DNA of 14,560 bases from Globobulimina sp. (lineage: Eukaryota; Foraminifera; Rotaliida): NCBI GenBank assembly GCA_003354225.1, contig PIVH01000007.1:1-14560 (forward strand). The letters run 5' to 3'. The notes beneath the pieces are model-generated. The model made no database searches. It saw only the letters and a list, made by a program, of their open reading frames with translations, and was not told where the DNA came from. Positions 1 to 8,287 of this stretch are shown in pieces (the first letter of the stretch is position 1; each line of letters opens with the position of its first letter). A program made the position numbers and the translations under genes.

Positions 1-80
1 CAACCAAATCCTGTGTTGTGACTGGATCTCCAGCGCGGGCATTTTCCCATAGGACCTTGACCACTCTTCGGGCTTCATCT
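1..80 (-). repeat. 80-base duplicate of gag segment 12463-12542
   Basis: Positions 1-80 equal positions 12463-12542 in the same orientation except for g at 52 versus c at 12514. The match ends sharply at 80/12542; the left end is cut by the window, so the repeat probably continues outside. It encodes the Gag segment around DEARRVVKV. Confidence 0.95.
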
Positions 81-347
81 ATTATCAAAAGCTAACAAAT
101 TCTCAATATTAACGTCATTTGGACTCGTAGATTCCGGATTTTTCGGTGTAGCTCCGGCTACCGTATTATTTTCGACCGATCTCGACGTTTTAGGCGTTTC
201 TGACACCAAATCGCGACGATTCGAAATTTTATCTTGACGTTTGCTCTTCGTTTTCTCTGGCAAACCCGAGGCTAAACTACTCGACGATTTCGACACGTTT
301 GCGCGTGTATTTGGACGTGGTAAACTACTATTAGGCGTATCCGTCAT
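1..347 (-). pseudogene. Internally deleted, frameshifted gag copy (element B)
   Basis: An ATG at 347-345 opens a 90-codon frame ending at TGA 77-75. The predicted peptide begins MTDTPNSSLPRPNT and is rich in Ser, Thr, Asn, Lys and Arg with no hydrophobic segment, like the low-complexity N-terminal part of the intact Gag. Up to the junction near position 80 it does not match anything visible in element A; from 80 leftwards it matches A's gag (12463-12542) at 79 of 80 bases. At the junction the incoming frame is shifted relative to the gag frame, so translation stops at once. The single mismatch changes a Val codon to Leu in the gag frame. I infer that the 5' part corresponds to the gag N-terminus of element A that lies beyond the right edge. 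An unrelated cellular exon fused by rearrangement is possible. Confidence 0.55.
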
Positions 348-450
348 AATTGTATCAGTTGGGGGTCGTTTTTGCAGTGTATTTTTCAGCAATTTCCGAG
401 CACCTATCACGGTGTGGTACACGATGTATATATATGTAACACAAAACAAC

Positions 451-468
451 GCAAGTCAACTGCCACCA
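451..468 (-). promoter_or_regulatory. Candidate primer-binding site
   Basis: One base after the proposed LTR end (TTACA at 474-470), the minus strand reads G then TGGTGGCAGTTGACTTGC. A TGG start within a few bases of the LTR is what a site complementary to a tRNA 3' CCA end requires. I could not match the rest to a particular tRNA, so the primer is unassigned. Confidence 0.4.
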
Positions 469-772
469 CTGTAACAGTATTCTATGTATTGCTGTGATGT
501 GGTCAAGTTGAGTACTATGAAGCCCAGCTCCGGAACTCAGATAAATGACAACAACAACACACAGAAATCTGCTATGAATGATGGACGATGAATTACGATG
601 TCGAGAGCAATATTAATAAATCGGCTCACTCAGAAAATACTAGATCTATTCTGCATAGTAAAAGGTGTACCTGAGTTTTAACAAAACTTCTTTATGAGCA
701 CGGAATAAGTAGCAAAATAGAAATAAATAACTTGATGAATAATCACCACAAAACCAATGACTCGTAACTGAC

Positions 773-780
773 AAATATAA
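773..780 (-). promoter_or_regulatory. TATA-like motif within the LTR
   Basis: The minus strand reads TTATATTT here, followed closely by TCAGTTACGAGTCATT, which contains initiator-like TCAGT and TCATT. It could mark the U3/R boundary. Another A/T-rich candidate (CATAAAAATA, 1481-1490) exists nearer the LTR 5' end, so the start site is not settled. Confidence 0.25.
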
Positions 781-1417
781 AATGTATCAGAAAACAATTG
801 AGAATTTTACAGTTCGTCAAGGCACTGCTCAATAATGATATGCAAATATTATTTCGCACGGTAAAGATGGCAAGATGTCACGACAGAGACTTGGCGTCGC
901 ATAAATTAGCTTCTATTCTGGTCGGCATTTAAACTGCTACCGTAGACGGTGGTGAAGTAATCATTTTGTTTTGGCATATGTCCTGCACATCAGCTGGCGG
1001 GAGTAACGATATTCTTCTCACATCTACGACGGCAGTGTTGATATGACGCAGCACAGTTCTCATTTGCACTTGGTAATATTAATGCACTTTGATATTACAT
1101 GCCTTCCTGCTAATCCTTTTAGCTTTCGGTCCTTGCCACCCCTCTGGAAGACTGAACAGTGTTTTGATGAACTAAAAATAGATTACATTTGAACAAATTC
1201 TTGACATTTAAGAAAAAGTAAACTTAACCTCCATGTATGTTACCATGATGTTACCTTTAGAGATAAATTTAATTTAAATAAGCAAGAATTGCATAAGTTG
1301 GTAGCTTGATTTGATACTGTTTTTACCGAGTTGTCTTCTTCGTCAGGAGTTGATTCGAATGCTCTTGGTTGTTTTGTGTTGGTAACTTACCCCTAAGCTA
1401 CTACTTATTAAGCTTGA

Positions 1418-1463
1418 ACATGCAAAGATTTTTTAAAGAAAACATGCAAAAAACACATGCAAA
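1418..1463 (-). repeat. Three octamer-like TTTGCATGT motifs in the LTR
   Basis: On the plus strand acatgcaaa occurs at 1418-1426, 1442-1450 and 1455-1463. The core ATGCAAA matches seven bases of the octamer bound by POU-domain factors. Clustering inside the 5' part of an LTR (probable U3) suggests an enhancer, which is inference. Confidence 0.5.
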
Positions 1464-1529
1464 AACAATAACAAAACACTTATTTTTATGGACGTTATGT
1501 ATTTTACAAAACTGGAATTTAATATTACA

Positions 1530-1550
1530 GATCCCTCCCCTCCTATAAAA
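1530..1550 (-). promoter_or_regulatory. Polypurine tract with upstream T-rich box
   Basis: The minus strand reads TTTTATAGGAGGGGAGGGATC directly before the LTR start TGTAATATT. A purine run of this kind next to the 3' LTR primes plus-strand synthesis in LTR elements, and a T-rich box just upstream is a common companion. It lies about 120 bases after the ORF2 stop, the expected place. Confidence 0.75.
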
Positions 1551-1667
1551 ATCGGGGTACGGGACCCAACACATTGTTACGGGCCTTAAAAAGACGTTAC
1601 AAAACAGAAAAATTTCTAACTACCAAATAGATTTCTTACAAAATTCCTAAATTGATTATGGGCACAA
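1530..1667 (-). other. Short non-coding stretch between ORF2 stop and LTR
   Basis: 138 bases after the TGA of ORF2. Apart from the polypurine tract it holds a small potential hairpin (plus strand gggt-acggg-accc near 1555-1567). There is no room for a further gene between the helicase ORF and the LTR. Confidence 0.7.
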
Positions 1668-4600
1668 TCACTGAGTTTTCTTTTTCTTGGCCCAACTAAT
1701 GGCACGAAAGCGGTACCATTCGACCAAATAACTTTGGTAAACACCACGGTTACCTGTTTTTTGTTCAGTATAACTTTTTACCACTGCATCTTGTTCAATC
1801 AACATGGCATTTAGTTGTCTTTTTGTCATTGGAACCAGTGATGTAAACCAGTATTTGTCACATCTTTTGCGATCAGGTTCTCCTGATTCACTTTTAAGGT
1901 AAGATTCCATGTACTTGGGTATTTTCAACTTCAAAATTTGTTCCAATGTGAATCCATGCCAATTGAATTCTAAGGCATGTTTACCTGATGCCATAGCTTC
2001 CTCGAATGATTTCGGTGTTGATACATTTGGTACAACCAAGTCATATGTTTCTAACCATTGGGTAGGGTCATACTCCAAATTGGGTTCTTCAACTGGTTCA
2101 TCTTCGTCAATTTCCATATCAACACTCTTTGTTGCCTCATTTGGCTCAGTTCTGACTTGTTCTGTTGTTTCCATCTGGATTTCATCCATCACCTTGCTAA
2201 GTCCACTCGGTCCAGCTTTTCCTTTCTTTTCAGTGATCTTTTCCAATGTAGCTTCAATCACTTCTTTTCCTACCAGGCTGGTAATGATGTTCATTGCTTC
2301 AGCTGCTGTTGCTTTTACAGCCAAATCCACTTCAGCTACTGGAATGAATGGACCTTGTTTTGCTCTTGCTTCTTCAGATGTTACAGTTTCAGCCATGTAC
2401 CCAACATCATCTGGCAAAACTCCTGCGACTTCTTCTCCTTCTCTATCTATTGGATTCACGTCATGAGCTGCCGACAAATTTTCGCGATAGAAGTGTGCTG
2501 ATGCTTCAGGATCAGTGTTACATGATCCCCGTATTTCTACGCTGTTGTAACTGAAGCGATCTGGAAAGACAACATCTAAACCAAAAACATTACCTGTCTT
2601 ATTTTCTTGCGTGATCAATTTGATATCCCGTGGTTGAGGCAATTGAACTTCCTCTTTCATTGCTTCTGGAAATTTTGAATCTTCAAACATCCATTTTTCC
2701 AGTGCATCAATTTTGCACATAGGTAATGGTCGATGTTCCCCATTTTTGGTTTCTGATTCCGTTCGAATAACACACAATGGTTTCATTTGATGTTTCTCAT
2801 TGTACCAAAAGTTTCGATTATGTTCCGAGATCCTGATCCACGCTGCAACACCATCTTCAAACAATGCATGATTAGCCAGTGCCCAACGACTCAGTTGGTA
2901 TAAAGGCAAACTGAGATCACCTGTCAAGGGATCACCAAGTATGATTAAGGCTTGTTGATGACGGCTGGTTGCTACGTTGATCCGGTTTGGGCTTTGTAAA
3001 AATCCAGTGAACCAAACTTTGGTATATGTTGGTATGGTTGGATGGTCATAATTAGGATAATGACGTTCAAATTCTGGATCTGTTGAATTTCGTTCTGTCC
3101 GTTTGTACATTGACCAGAACTTAGCCAGATGGTCCATGCTTGCACATCGAACTGTAAGAAAGATCACGCATGGGTATTCTTGACCTTGTGCAGAGTCAAC
3201 TGTTTTACAGTGTGGTCGTTTCTCAACATTATTCCAACGTTGTGCTAGCATTTCTTCTACAATTGCAACTGTTCCCGCATACGGTGTCAGAATCATGATT
3301 TCATCCGACGGGAATGCTTTCATTACCTCTCCGATGTACCAGACAAGCACTACAACTTGGCGAATTTGATTCGTATTGATCCTGCTTTCTCCATCAATAC
3401 TTTCCTCTGTTCCTCTCACTGCCAAATATGCCAATGAAAACCCTTCAGTACCCCAAGGTAATCGCCAACCTGCCCAATCTTTTTCTTTCTGTTGTTGAAC
3501 ATTCAAACCCGTTTTCACCTTTCCTTCATAGAATGCTTCTGAGGTAAAATTTCCCATAACGGCGGATTGACGAAAGGTTTTGGTCAGCATTAGTGTGATA
3601 ATTGTTGGTCTCACATTTGCAATTGGTACCACCAGCTTGTCAATGGCAGATTCTACCGTGTAAGGGGTTAATACTTTCTTCATAACCGGTCCTGGATCTT
3701 TTAATCTGGCTTGTGTGCTGACTGCGTACAATCGACCAGCTGCAGCATGAGCTTGAACCACTGGATCCAGTTGCATTGGATCTCCGCATAGCACAATTTG
3801 TCGGGCCACTTTGTCAGTTAACAATCTGCATGCAATGAAACTGTCCGTATCTGTAGCATATGAAGCTTCATCTGCTAACAATGTTGTGATGTTCAGATCT
3901 ACATTGAACTTACCCAAGTACGCTTCACCTTGTTTAAAAGTCATGATGATCAGATTGAATTTGCAGGATTTCATTACATCTCTGAACAGTGATGTTAGTT
4001 CTTCTTTTGCTCTTGCAACCAACTTCTTCTGTTTTTTCTGAAGTTTAAACCTGGAACCTGCATTGTTCTCGGTTGCCAAAAGGTCTGTAATTTCTTCCAC
4101 TTCTTCCCAGACTCTGTAATAGGCTGCTCTGGTTATCATTACCGCAGGTACTGCTCCTTCATCTTTGAACATGTAATAATTGATTGAAATGCGTTCCACT
4201 TGTACATACGGTATTGGTAGTCCAAGAGCATCAATTGGTGTCAGCAATACAACACGGTACCGAGGTAAATCTTGAATTGTGATTCCTGATCTTCTAAGTT
4301 GGTTTGCCATACGAGCAATTCCATAATCCATCATTAAGACTGCTTTGGTACATAAGGCATAGGATGCTTCACGAGTTGGTGTAATTATGCCCACTACTTC
4401 TTGATGTCTGACTACTTTGTTATTGATGATTTTGGTGAAGCAAACTCTTCCGTCATCATTGGCTAATTGGTCAAGAACTGCTTTTGCTAATGCCACTAAT
4501 GTCAGTGATTTCCCAGTACCTGGTGGTCCAATTAGACTCAAAAGTACTCGCAGTGCTGAAGTGTTGTCACTACAAGTTTCCAATGCGGCCTCTATAAAAA

Positions 4601-7600
4601 TGTTTTGTTCATCAGTTAAAGAAATTGGCTCACCGTTTTTTCCTGCAAAACTGTACTGATCTGGATGCGTCGGTAATGGTGCCAAGTTATTGCTAAACTC
4701 CACTCCCAAAAAGGATGCAATACATTTATTCTTATTACTTGATTCCACTGCTACTGCTCCGGGCACTTGATCTCTTTTATCTCTCCTTCTGACTTTCTTT
4801 GGTAATTCTTTTTCTCTTTCTAATGAATTAAAAATATTGTTTTCCATTACTTGATCGACCATGCGTTTCTGAGCTGTGTGACTCATAACAGGAGTTAATT
4901 GAACTGCAATCATGTCCGTTTTCTGGATCTTTTGAATGAATGGAATGGCGGATACTGGATTCAATGCAAGTGTGATACGGCGTCCCGCAACTAACATTTC
5001 AACACCAGCCGGTGGAGGAAAGTCCGCTAGCAATCTTGGATCGGGCGTATCCAATTCGTTGGATGCCCATAATGGTCCTTCTTGGTCACGGATTAACTCT
5101 TCTGTAGCATACACCTGCTTTATTTGTGTTACAAAGGCATTGCCTCCAGGGATCTCGTCATTAATGATGAATTTTTGCACACCTTCTTCTGGCTCCATCA
5201 CTGAATGTAACAATTTGATTGTCAATGGTTTATTAAGATGTACCGTAAACTGACCAATTGTTTTCTTCAGTGATTGTTGAGGAACGTAACGTGCTTTTGG
5301 TATGACAATTTCAAGAACCAGATTCGGATATCGATGTTTAACGATTGCAGTAACGTTCAGTTTCAGATTCGCTGATCTCTTTCTGATAATACTTAATTCA
5401 TTCAAAACCATTAGAGCATGTGCTCGGGAGTACATCATGACAATGAAATCAAAGTCTTTGAATTGAGGCCTAAGGTAGCGCCACATCTTAGGGATAAATT
5501 GCACACTGATTGGTGATGGAGTAGCCCAAGCGTACAATCGTTTCCAAGCTTCTTCTCCAATGATGCATTTTACTACTCGAGCTGTTGACAAATGAGTTTC
5601 ATGTTTTGGATGTATTTCACCATCTTCCTCCGACGTATTACTATCAGTATTAGAAACTTCTCCTTCCCGGACTATTCGTCGTTCTCGGGGAATCATTGTA
5701 GTTGTTATTTGTGATGGTACATAATACATATAACAGAATGAACCAACAGATGCTGTGTCTGCATTATATGTATCTTTCTGTGGAAATATACAACAGGGTC
5801 TCACTGACAAATACGTTTCTACTCCTTCTTCTGAGGGTACAACCACATTCCACATTATGATATCCTTTGGGGTATCCGTTCCAGCGTATCGAATATCTGG
5901 TGCACGGTGTTCGTTACTTCTGACAAAATTTCTGATTACTCCAATTGATTCTTCAATTCTTACCCGTCTGGTAAATTGTCCTGCTTCTGCATACATACGG
6001 CAATGAGTATCTCTTGGTAGTAAGAGTGGTCGTCCTGGCAATCCTTCGCCGTCCCAAACGTCGTACCGTTGGTCTTGTATTCTGACGCGTAGGATCACCA
6101 TGTCATTTCGCACAAATTGAGTTGCATATGGTTGTTGGAAGTCCACTGTTGTTCTATCCTCTTCACCTGAGCATGTAACATCTTCATTTACTGCTTTAAA
6201 CCAGCATTTAAGGTATCCCTTTTTCTCCAATTGTTGTCCTTTGTAGTCTCTGATGTATGACAACCATCCAATATTAGAAAGGTGCATTGAATTCAACCCT
6301 GCAGTTTTTCGTAATGCAGAGATTCGACGCCACGATCCATCTGTGATACGAAAGAATACCAATGTACTGGCATGTATAATTGTTGCTGTTACATCAAATG
6401 TGTTGATGTCGTCTGGCGGCTCGATGGCTGTACCAAACAAGAGTTGTCCTCCTATGGCGTCATTTGCTCTTTCCGGACCAGGTCCAAAAGATACAATTGA
6501 ATCCCAATAGTTACCTGCTCTTGTGATTTCTGATTCCTGTAGCCAATCTTCCACTCCGTTCGTTCTCATTGTTAATTCTTCGGGAGTTCCGTAGTATTCC
6601 AACAGAGTTGTATATGGTGATCGTCTCAATTGCGCAAGTTCCTCGTCCAATAGCAATCGGATAACCAATGCATTCCTAGCATTCTTGTTATGAATACTTC
6701 CAATTAGATCGTGTATCAATGGGATTTGATATTTGAAGTACAATGCTTTAATCCTCTGGAATGCTTGTTGAATATTTTCCGGTTCCGGTTGTAATGGCTG
6801 TTCTTCTAGTTTCTTTACTTCGATTGGTTTAATTGCCAATTTCTGTGGATTAATTTCCGGTATCCTCTCAATACATTTTTCCAGCAAATCTGCTTCCAGA
6901 CCATTCAGAATGGCATACAATTGATCTTCTGGTACTTTCATTTGAATTAATTTCTGAACGTGTTTGATTCGTTCTTCATCAGAAGCAGTTGAATTCGCAG
7001 CATATAACGTGTCGTCATACGATTCCCAGGTACGTGTCTGGATCTTCTTATTTCTGGATGGGATGACTAGACGTTTCCGTCCACATGGTTTTTCTGCAGG
7101 TTGATCTCTCACAACATGTTTTTCTGGATTCCCTTCCGTTGCAAATATTGATTGACGGGCATTTGGTGCTTTATACGTGTTAGGCGCTCGTCCAATAGTG
7201 TCAATCCTGTCCCGATGACTGTCAAAAAGATTGGCATACCCGCTGGGATTAGGAAACTCGACTCCAGCATAACTGATAGTACCTTCTTCAGGTTGTATGC
7301 GGATACGAGGACGCTTAGCTTGTGCTTCGTCAGACTGTATTGGAGGCTCCATGACACGTTGAGCATCTTTTGGAATCCTTTTTGCTGGTGCAGTAATTGG
7401 TTCACTGGGATGACGACTAGGTTTTGCTGTGAAATCTGACTTGCCGGGTCGGTGTAGTGGGCTTTGGTACCGTATATTTTGTTGTCCATGACCAGGAACA
7501 CGGAATGTTGATGATGACGTTGCTACTGGAACAGGTACTGTTGATGCTGAGACGCTTTCAGTATCGGTATCCATTTGTTCTTCATATGTAATTTGTCTCT

Positions 7601-8138
7601 GTTGTTTCCTTTTTTCCCGTTTCTTTGCATTTTTACTCACCTGTTGATCTCCTTTTTTCTCAACAATTTTCTGCATTTGTGAGAAATTCTGGATTGGCAT
7701 ATACTTTTCAGTCAAATCAGGTTTCTTTTTAGTTGGTACTGGTGGTGGTACGGGTGCTTTTCCCTTTCTTGGTGGTTTTCCAAATGGATTTGCTGGTTGA
7801 TTCATTGGTGGTGCACGAGGGATTTTCATTCTTTCCGCAAATAGGAAATTGGGATGTTTGTTGACCCAGTTGATTTGATCTTTACTTAATTCACATGTAA
7901 ACACTTTATTTGGCACAATACCTTGTAACAACTCTGCACGATTACTCAATAAATAATAACGTTGTGCCATAGTGGCCATACATACAACATCCAAATGACC
8001 CTGAATACCACATTTAGTACATGTACCCGTATTTTCACCGGTACCATGCAAGACTCTACCACATGTGAGCGAAGCTGAATTTGGGATTCCCAACTCAAAT
8101 TGGGTGAAAGTATCTTTGGGGGCATATACACCATACAT
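1668..8138 (-). CDS. ORF2: CCHC zinc knuckle plus UPF1-like SF1B helicase polyprotein
   Basis: 2,156 residues, ATG at 8138 with an in-frame TAA ten codons upstream (8168-8166), so the start is well bounded if the message is unspliced there. Residues 40-53 form a retroviral-type knuckle (CTKCGIQGHLDVVC). Residues about 105-290 are Pro/Lys/Arg-rich and probably disordered, with a basic cluster at 170-182. Residues about 450-1,110 look folded but I do not recognise them. The helicase core spans about 1,170-1,740: Q motif (DEQN, 1176), Walker A GPPGTGKS (1204-1211), Ia (ITPTREASY, 1252), Walker B DEAS (1423-1426), III (GDPMQLDP, 1452), an FRQS...FYEG block (1522-1538), V (TVDSAQGQE, 1646) and VI (NRINVATSRHQQ, 1718). 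This order is that of ATP-driven UPF1-family RNA/DNA helicases, and the key ATPase residues are present. The C-terminal 400 residues are acidic then basic, ending KKKKTQ. No polymerase, RNase H or integrase motif was found. Its place just before the LTR is where pol or env would sit. Confidence 0.93.
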   Translation of the reverse strand: MYGVYAPKDTFTQFELGIPNSASLTCGRVLHGTGENTGTCTKCGIQGHLDVVCMATMAQRYYLLSNRAELLQGIVPNKVFTCELSKDQINWVNKHPNFLFAERMKIPRAPPMNQPANPFGKPPRKGKAPVPPPVPTKKKPDLTEKYMPIQNFSQMQKIVEKKGDQQVSKNAKKREKRKQQRQITYEEQMDTDTESVSASTVPVPVATSSSTFRVPGHGQQNIRYQSPLHRPGKSDFTAKPSRHPSEPITAPAKRIPKDAQRVMEPPIQSDEAQAKRPRIRIQPEEGTISYAGVEFPNPSGYANLFDSHRDRIDTIGRAPNTYKAPNARQSIFATEGNPEKHVVRDQPAEKPCGRKRLVIPSRNKKIQTRTWESYDDTLYAANSTASDEERIKHVQKLIQMKVPEDQLYAILNGLEADLLEKCIERIPEINPQKLAIKPIEVKKLEEQPLQPEPENIQQAFQRIKALYFKYQIPLIHDLIGSIHNKNARNALVIRLLLDEELAQLRRSPYTTLLEYYGTPEELTMRTNGVEDWLQESEITRAGNYWDSIVSFGPGPERANDAIGGQLLFGTAIEPPDDINTFDVTATIIHASTLVFFRITDGSWRRISALRKTAGLNSMHLSNIGWLSYIRDYKGQQLEKKGYLKCWFKAVNEDVTCSGEEDRTTVDFQQPYATQFVRNDMVILRVRIQDQRYDVWDGEGLPGRPLLLPRDTHCRMYAEAGQFTRRVRIEESIGVIRNFVRSNEHRAPDIRYAGTDTPKDIIMWNVVVPSEEGVETYLSVRPCCIFPQKDTYNADTASVGSFCYMYYVPSQITTTMIPRERRIVREGEVSNTDSNTSEEDGEIHPKHETHLSTARVVKCIIGEEAWKRLYAWATPSPISVQFIPKMWRYLRPQFKDFDFIVMMYSRAHALMVLNELSIIRKRSANLKLNVTAIVKHRYPNLVLEIVIPKARYVPQQSLKKTIGQFTVHLNKPLTIKLLHSVMEPEEGVQKFIINDEIPGGNAFVTQIKQVYATEELIRDQEGPLWASNELDTPDPRLLADFPPPAGVEMLVAGRRITLALNPVSAIPFIQKIQKTDMIAVQLTPVMSHTAQKRMVDQVMENNIFNSLEREKELPKKVRRRDKRDQVPGAVAVESSNKNKCIASFLGVEFSNNLAPLPTHPDQYSFAGKNGEPISLTDEQNIFIEAALETCSDNTSALRVLLSLIGPPGTGKSLTLVALAKAVLDQLANDDGRVCFTKIINNKVVRHQEVVGIITPTREASYALCTKAVLMMDYGIARMANQLRRSGITIQDLPRYRVVLLTPIDALGLPIPYVQVERISINYYMFKDEGAVPAVMITRAAYYRVWEEVEEITDLLATENNAGSRFKLQKKQKKLVARAKEELTSLFRDVMKSCKFNLIIMTFKQGEAYLGKFNVDLNITTLLADEASYATDTDSFIACRLLTDKVARQIVLCGDPMQLDPVVQAHAAAGRLYAVSTQARLKDPGPVMKKVLTPYTVESAIDKLVVPIANVRPTIITLMLTKTFRQSAVMGNFTSEAFYEGKVKTGLNVQQQKEKDWAGWRLPWGTEGFSLAYLAVRGTEESIDGESRINTNQIRQVVVLVWYIGEVMKAFPSDEIMILTPYAGTVAIVEEMLAQRWNNVEKRPHCKTVDSAQGQEYPCVIFLTVRCASMDHLAKFWSMYKRTERNSTDPEFERHYPNYDHPTIPTYTKVWFTGFLQSPNRINVATSRHQQALIILGDPLTGDLSLPLYQLSRWALANHALFEDGVAAWIRISEHNRNFWYNEKHQMKPLCVIRTESETKNGEHRPLPMCKIDALEKWMFEDSKFPEAMKEEVQLPQPRDIKLITQENKTGNVFGLDVVFPDRFSYNSVEIRGSCNTDPEASAHFYRENLSAAHDVNPIDREGEEVAGVLPDDVGYMAETVTSEEARAKQGPFIPVAEVDLAVKATAAEAMNIITSLVGKEVIEATLEKITEKKGKAGPSGLSKVMDEIQMETTEQVRTEPNEATKSVDMEIDEDEPVEEPNLEYDPTQWLETYDLVVPNVSTPKSFEEAMASGKHALEFNWHGFTLEQILKLKIPKYMESYLKSESGEPDRKRCDKYWFTSLVPMTKRQLNAMLIEQDAVVKSYTEQKTGNRGVYQSYLVEWYRFRAISWAKKKKTQ
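2919..4631 (-). other. Superfamily 1B helicase core of ORF2
   Basis: Both RecA-like lobes are intact. The Walker A codons read from 4529 to 4506. The spacing from motif Ia to Walker B is about 160 residues and includes a Lys/Glu-rich helical stretch (about 1,365-1,390) that may be an insertion. In motif V the usual Arg of QGRE is Gln (QGQE), and motif VI keeps the first Arg of the TRAR-type signature (SRHQ) but not the second. Unlike Pif1/Helitron helicases it lacks a Rep or HUH nuclease partner. Confidence 0.9.
7980..8021 (-). other. CCHC zinc knuckle at the ORF2 N-terminus
   Basis: The pattern C-X2-C-X4-H-X4-C (Cys40, Cys43, His48, Cys53) is complete. Nucleic-acid-binding knuckles of this spacing are typical of Gag nucleocapsid. 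The sequence GIQGH resembles the second knuckle of ORF1 (HIQGH), suggesting shared ancestry. Confidence 0.85.
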
Positions 8139-8179
8139 TATTGTTTCAATTGGTTGTTGGTTGTCTTAGTGAAAGACAT
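8138..8179 (-). other. 13-codon upstream ORF overlapping the ORF2 start as TAATG
   Basis: An ATG at 8179-8177 opens a frame encoding MSFTKTTNNQLKQ whose TAA (8140-8138) shares one base with the ORF2 ATG (8138-8136). TAATG overlaps support termination-reinitiation in some viruses and non-LTR retrotransposons. It exists only if the message is not spliced at the 8165 acceptor. Chance occurrence is possible given the short length. Confidence 0.4.
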
Positions 8180-8256
8180 CAAAGTTACTCAGGACAACTA
8201 TCCTGGAGTTGAAGACGGAGTATCTCAAAGAGTATCCCCTTAGAAAATTAACTAAC

Positions 8257-8287
8257 CTTTGATGTTCACTGTTTGTTTCTTATATGT
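8257..8287 (-). other. Candidate 31-base leader exon upstream of ORF2
   Basis: On the minus strand TTGTTAATTTCAG precedes position 8287 and AAAG/GTTAGT follows position 8257, giving a good acceptor and a good donor 31 bases apart. Possible acceptors for the second intron are CTCCAG (ends 8203, 54-base intron) and CACTAAG (ends 8165, 92-base intron). The exon has no ATG. It would allow ORF2 to be expressed from a spliced message, much as retroviral env is. This is prediction only. Confidence 0.35.

Larger units (their letters stand above)
1..1529 (-). mobile_element. Tandem defective element B (5' LTR, leader, deleted gag; runs off left edge)
   Basis: Downstream of the LTR end at 470 comes a candidate primer-binding site, a 122-base leader, an ATG at 347 opening a Ser/Thr/Asn/Lys-rich frame, and then an abrupt switch at position 80 to sequence nearly identical to the middle of the gag gene of element A. 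This is the order expected of a second element using the same LTR as its 5' LTR, with the gag interior deleted. Only the first part is visible, so its remaining content is unknown. The LTR assignment and deletion model are inferences; the 80-base match is seen directly. Confidence 0.5.
470..1529 (-). repeat. Putative LTR, 1,060 bases, TGTAA...TTACA
   Basis: On the minus strand the block starts TGTAATATT immediately after a polypurine tract and ends CTGTTACA immediately before a TGG primer-site-like sequence. The ends are a 5-base inverted repeat containing the canonical TG/CA. No substantial reading frame lies inside, as expected for an LTR. It contains three ATGCAAA octamer-like motifs near its 5' end, a pair of GGTAACAT motifs (1237-1255), and several A/T-rich TATA-like stretches. 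I see no canonical AATAAA in the sense orientation. Only one LTR is inside the window, so pairing by sequence identity cannot be shown. The boundaries rest on the agreement of the terminal bases with flanking polypurine tract and primer site. Confidence 0.7.

Noticed and set aside
241-474. Plus-strand 77-codon ORF at the left edge
   Set aside because: It lies antisense to the gag-like frame and crosses the LTR boundary, with no recognisable feature.
1061-1100. Imperfect repeat around tgcactt-aatatta in the LTR
   Set aside because: The two units differ by several bases and indels, and nothing distinguishes them from chance similarity in A/T-rich DNA.
1909-2554. Plus-strand ORFs opposite the C-terminal part of ORF2
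   Set aside because: They are antisense shadows of a strongly supported coding frame, overlap each other in several frames and show no domain.
2919-4631. Helitron (Pif1-type) helicase
   Set aside because: The motifs are UPF1-like rather than Pif1, there is no HUH/Rep nuclease, and the flanks are LTR-type rather than Helitron termini.
6966-7022. SYDDTLYAANS in ORF2, resembling the YxDD box of reverse transcriptase
   Set aside because: It has SYDD rather than YxDD with the usual spacing, and the preceding 100 residues are basic and Pro-rich with none of the other polymerase motifs. Judged chance.
1668-8138. Envelope gene in the third-ORF position
   Set aside because: No signal peptide, transmembrane segment or glycosylated ectodomain pattern; the product looks cytosolic or nuclear.
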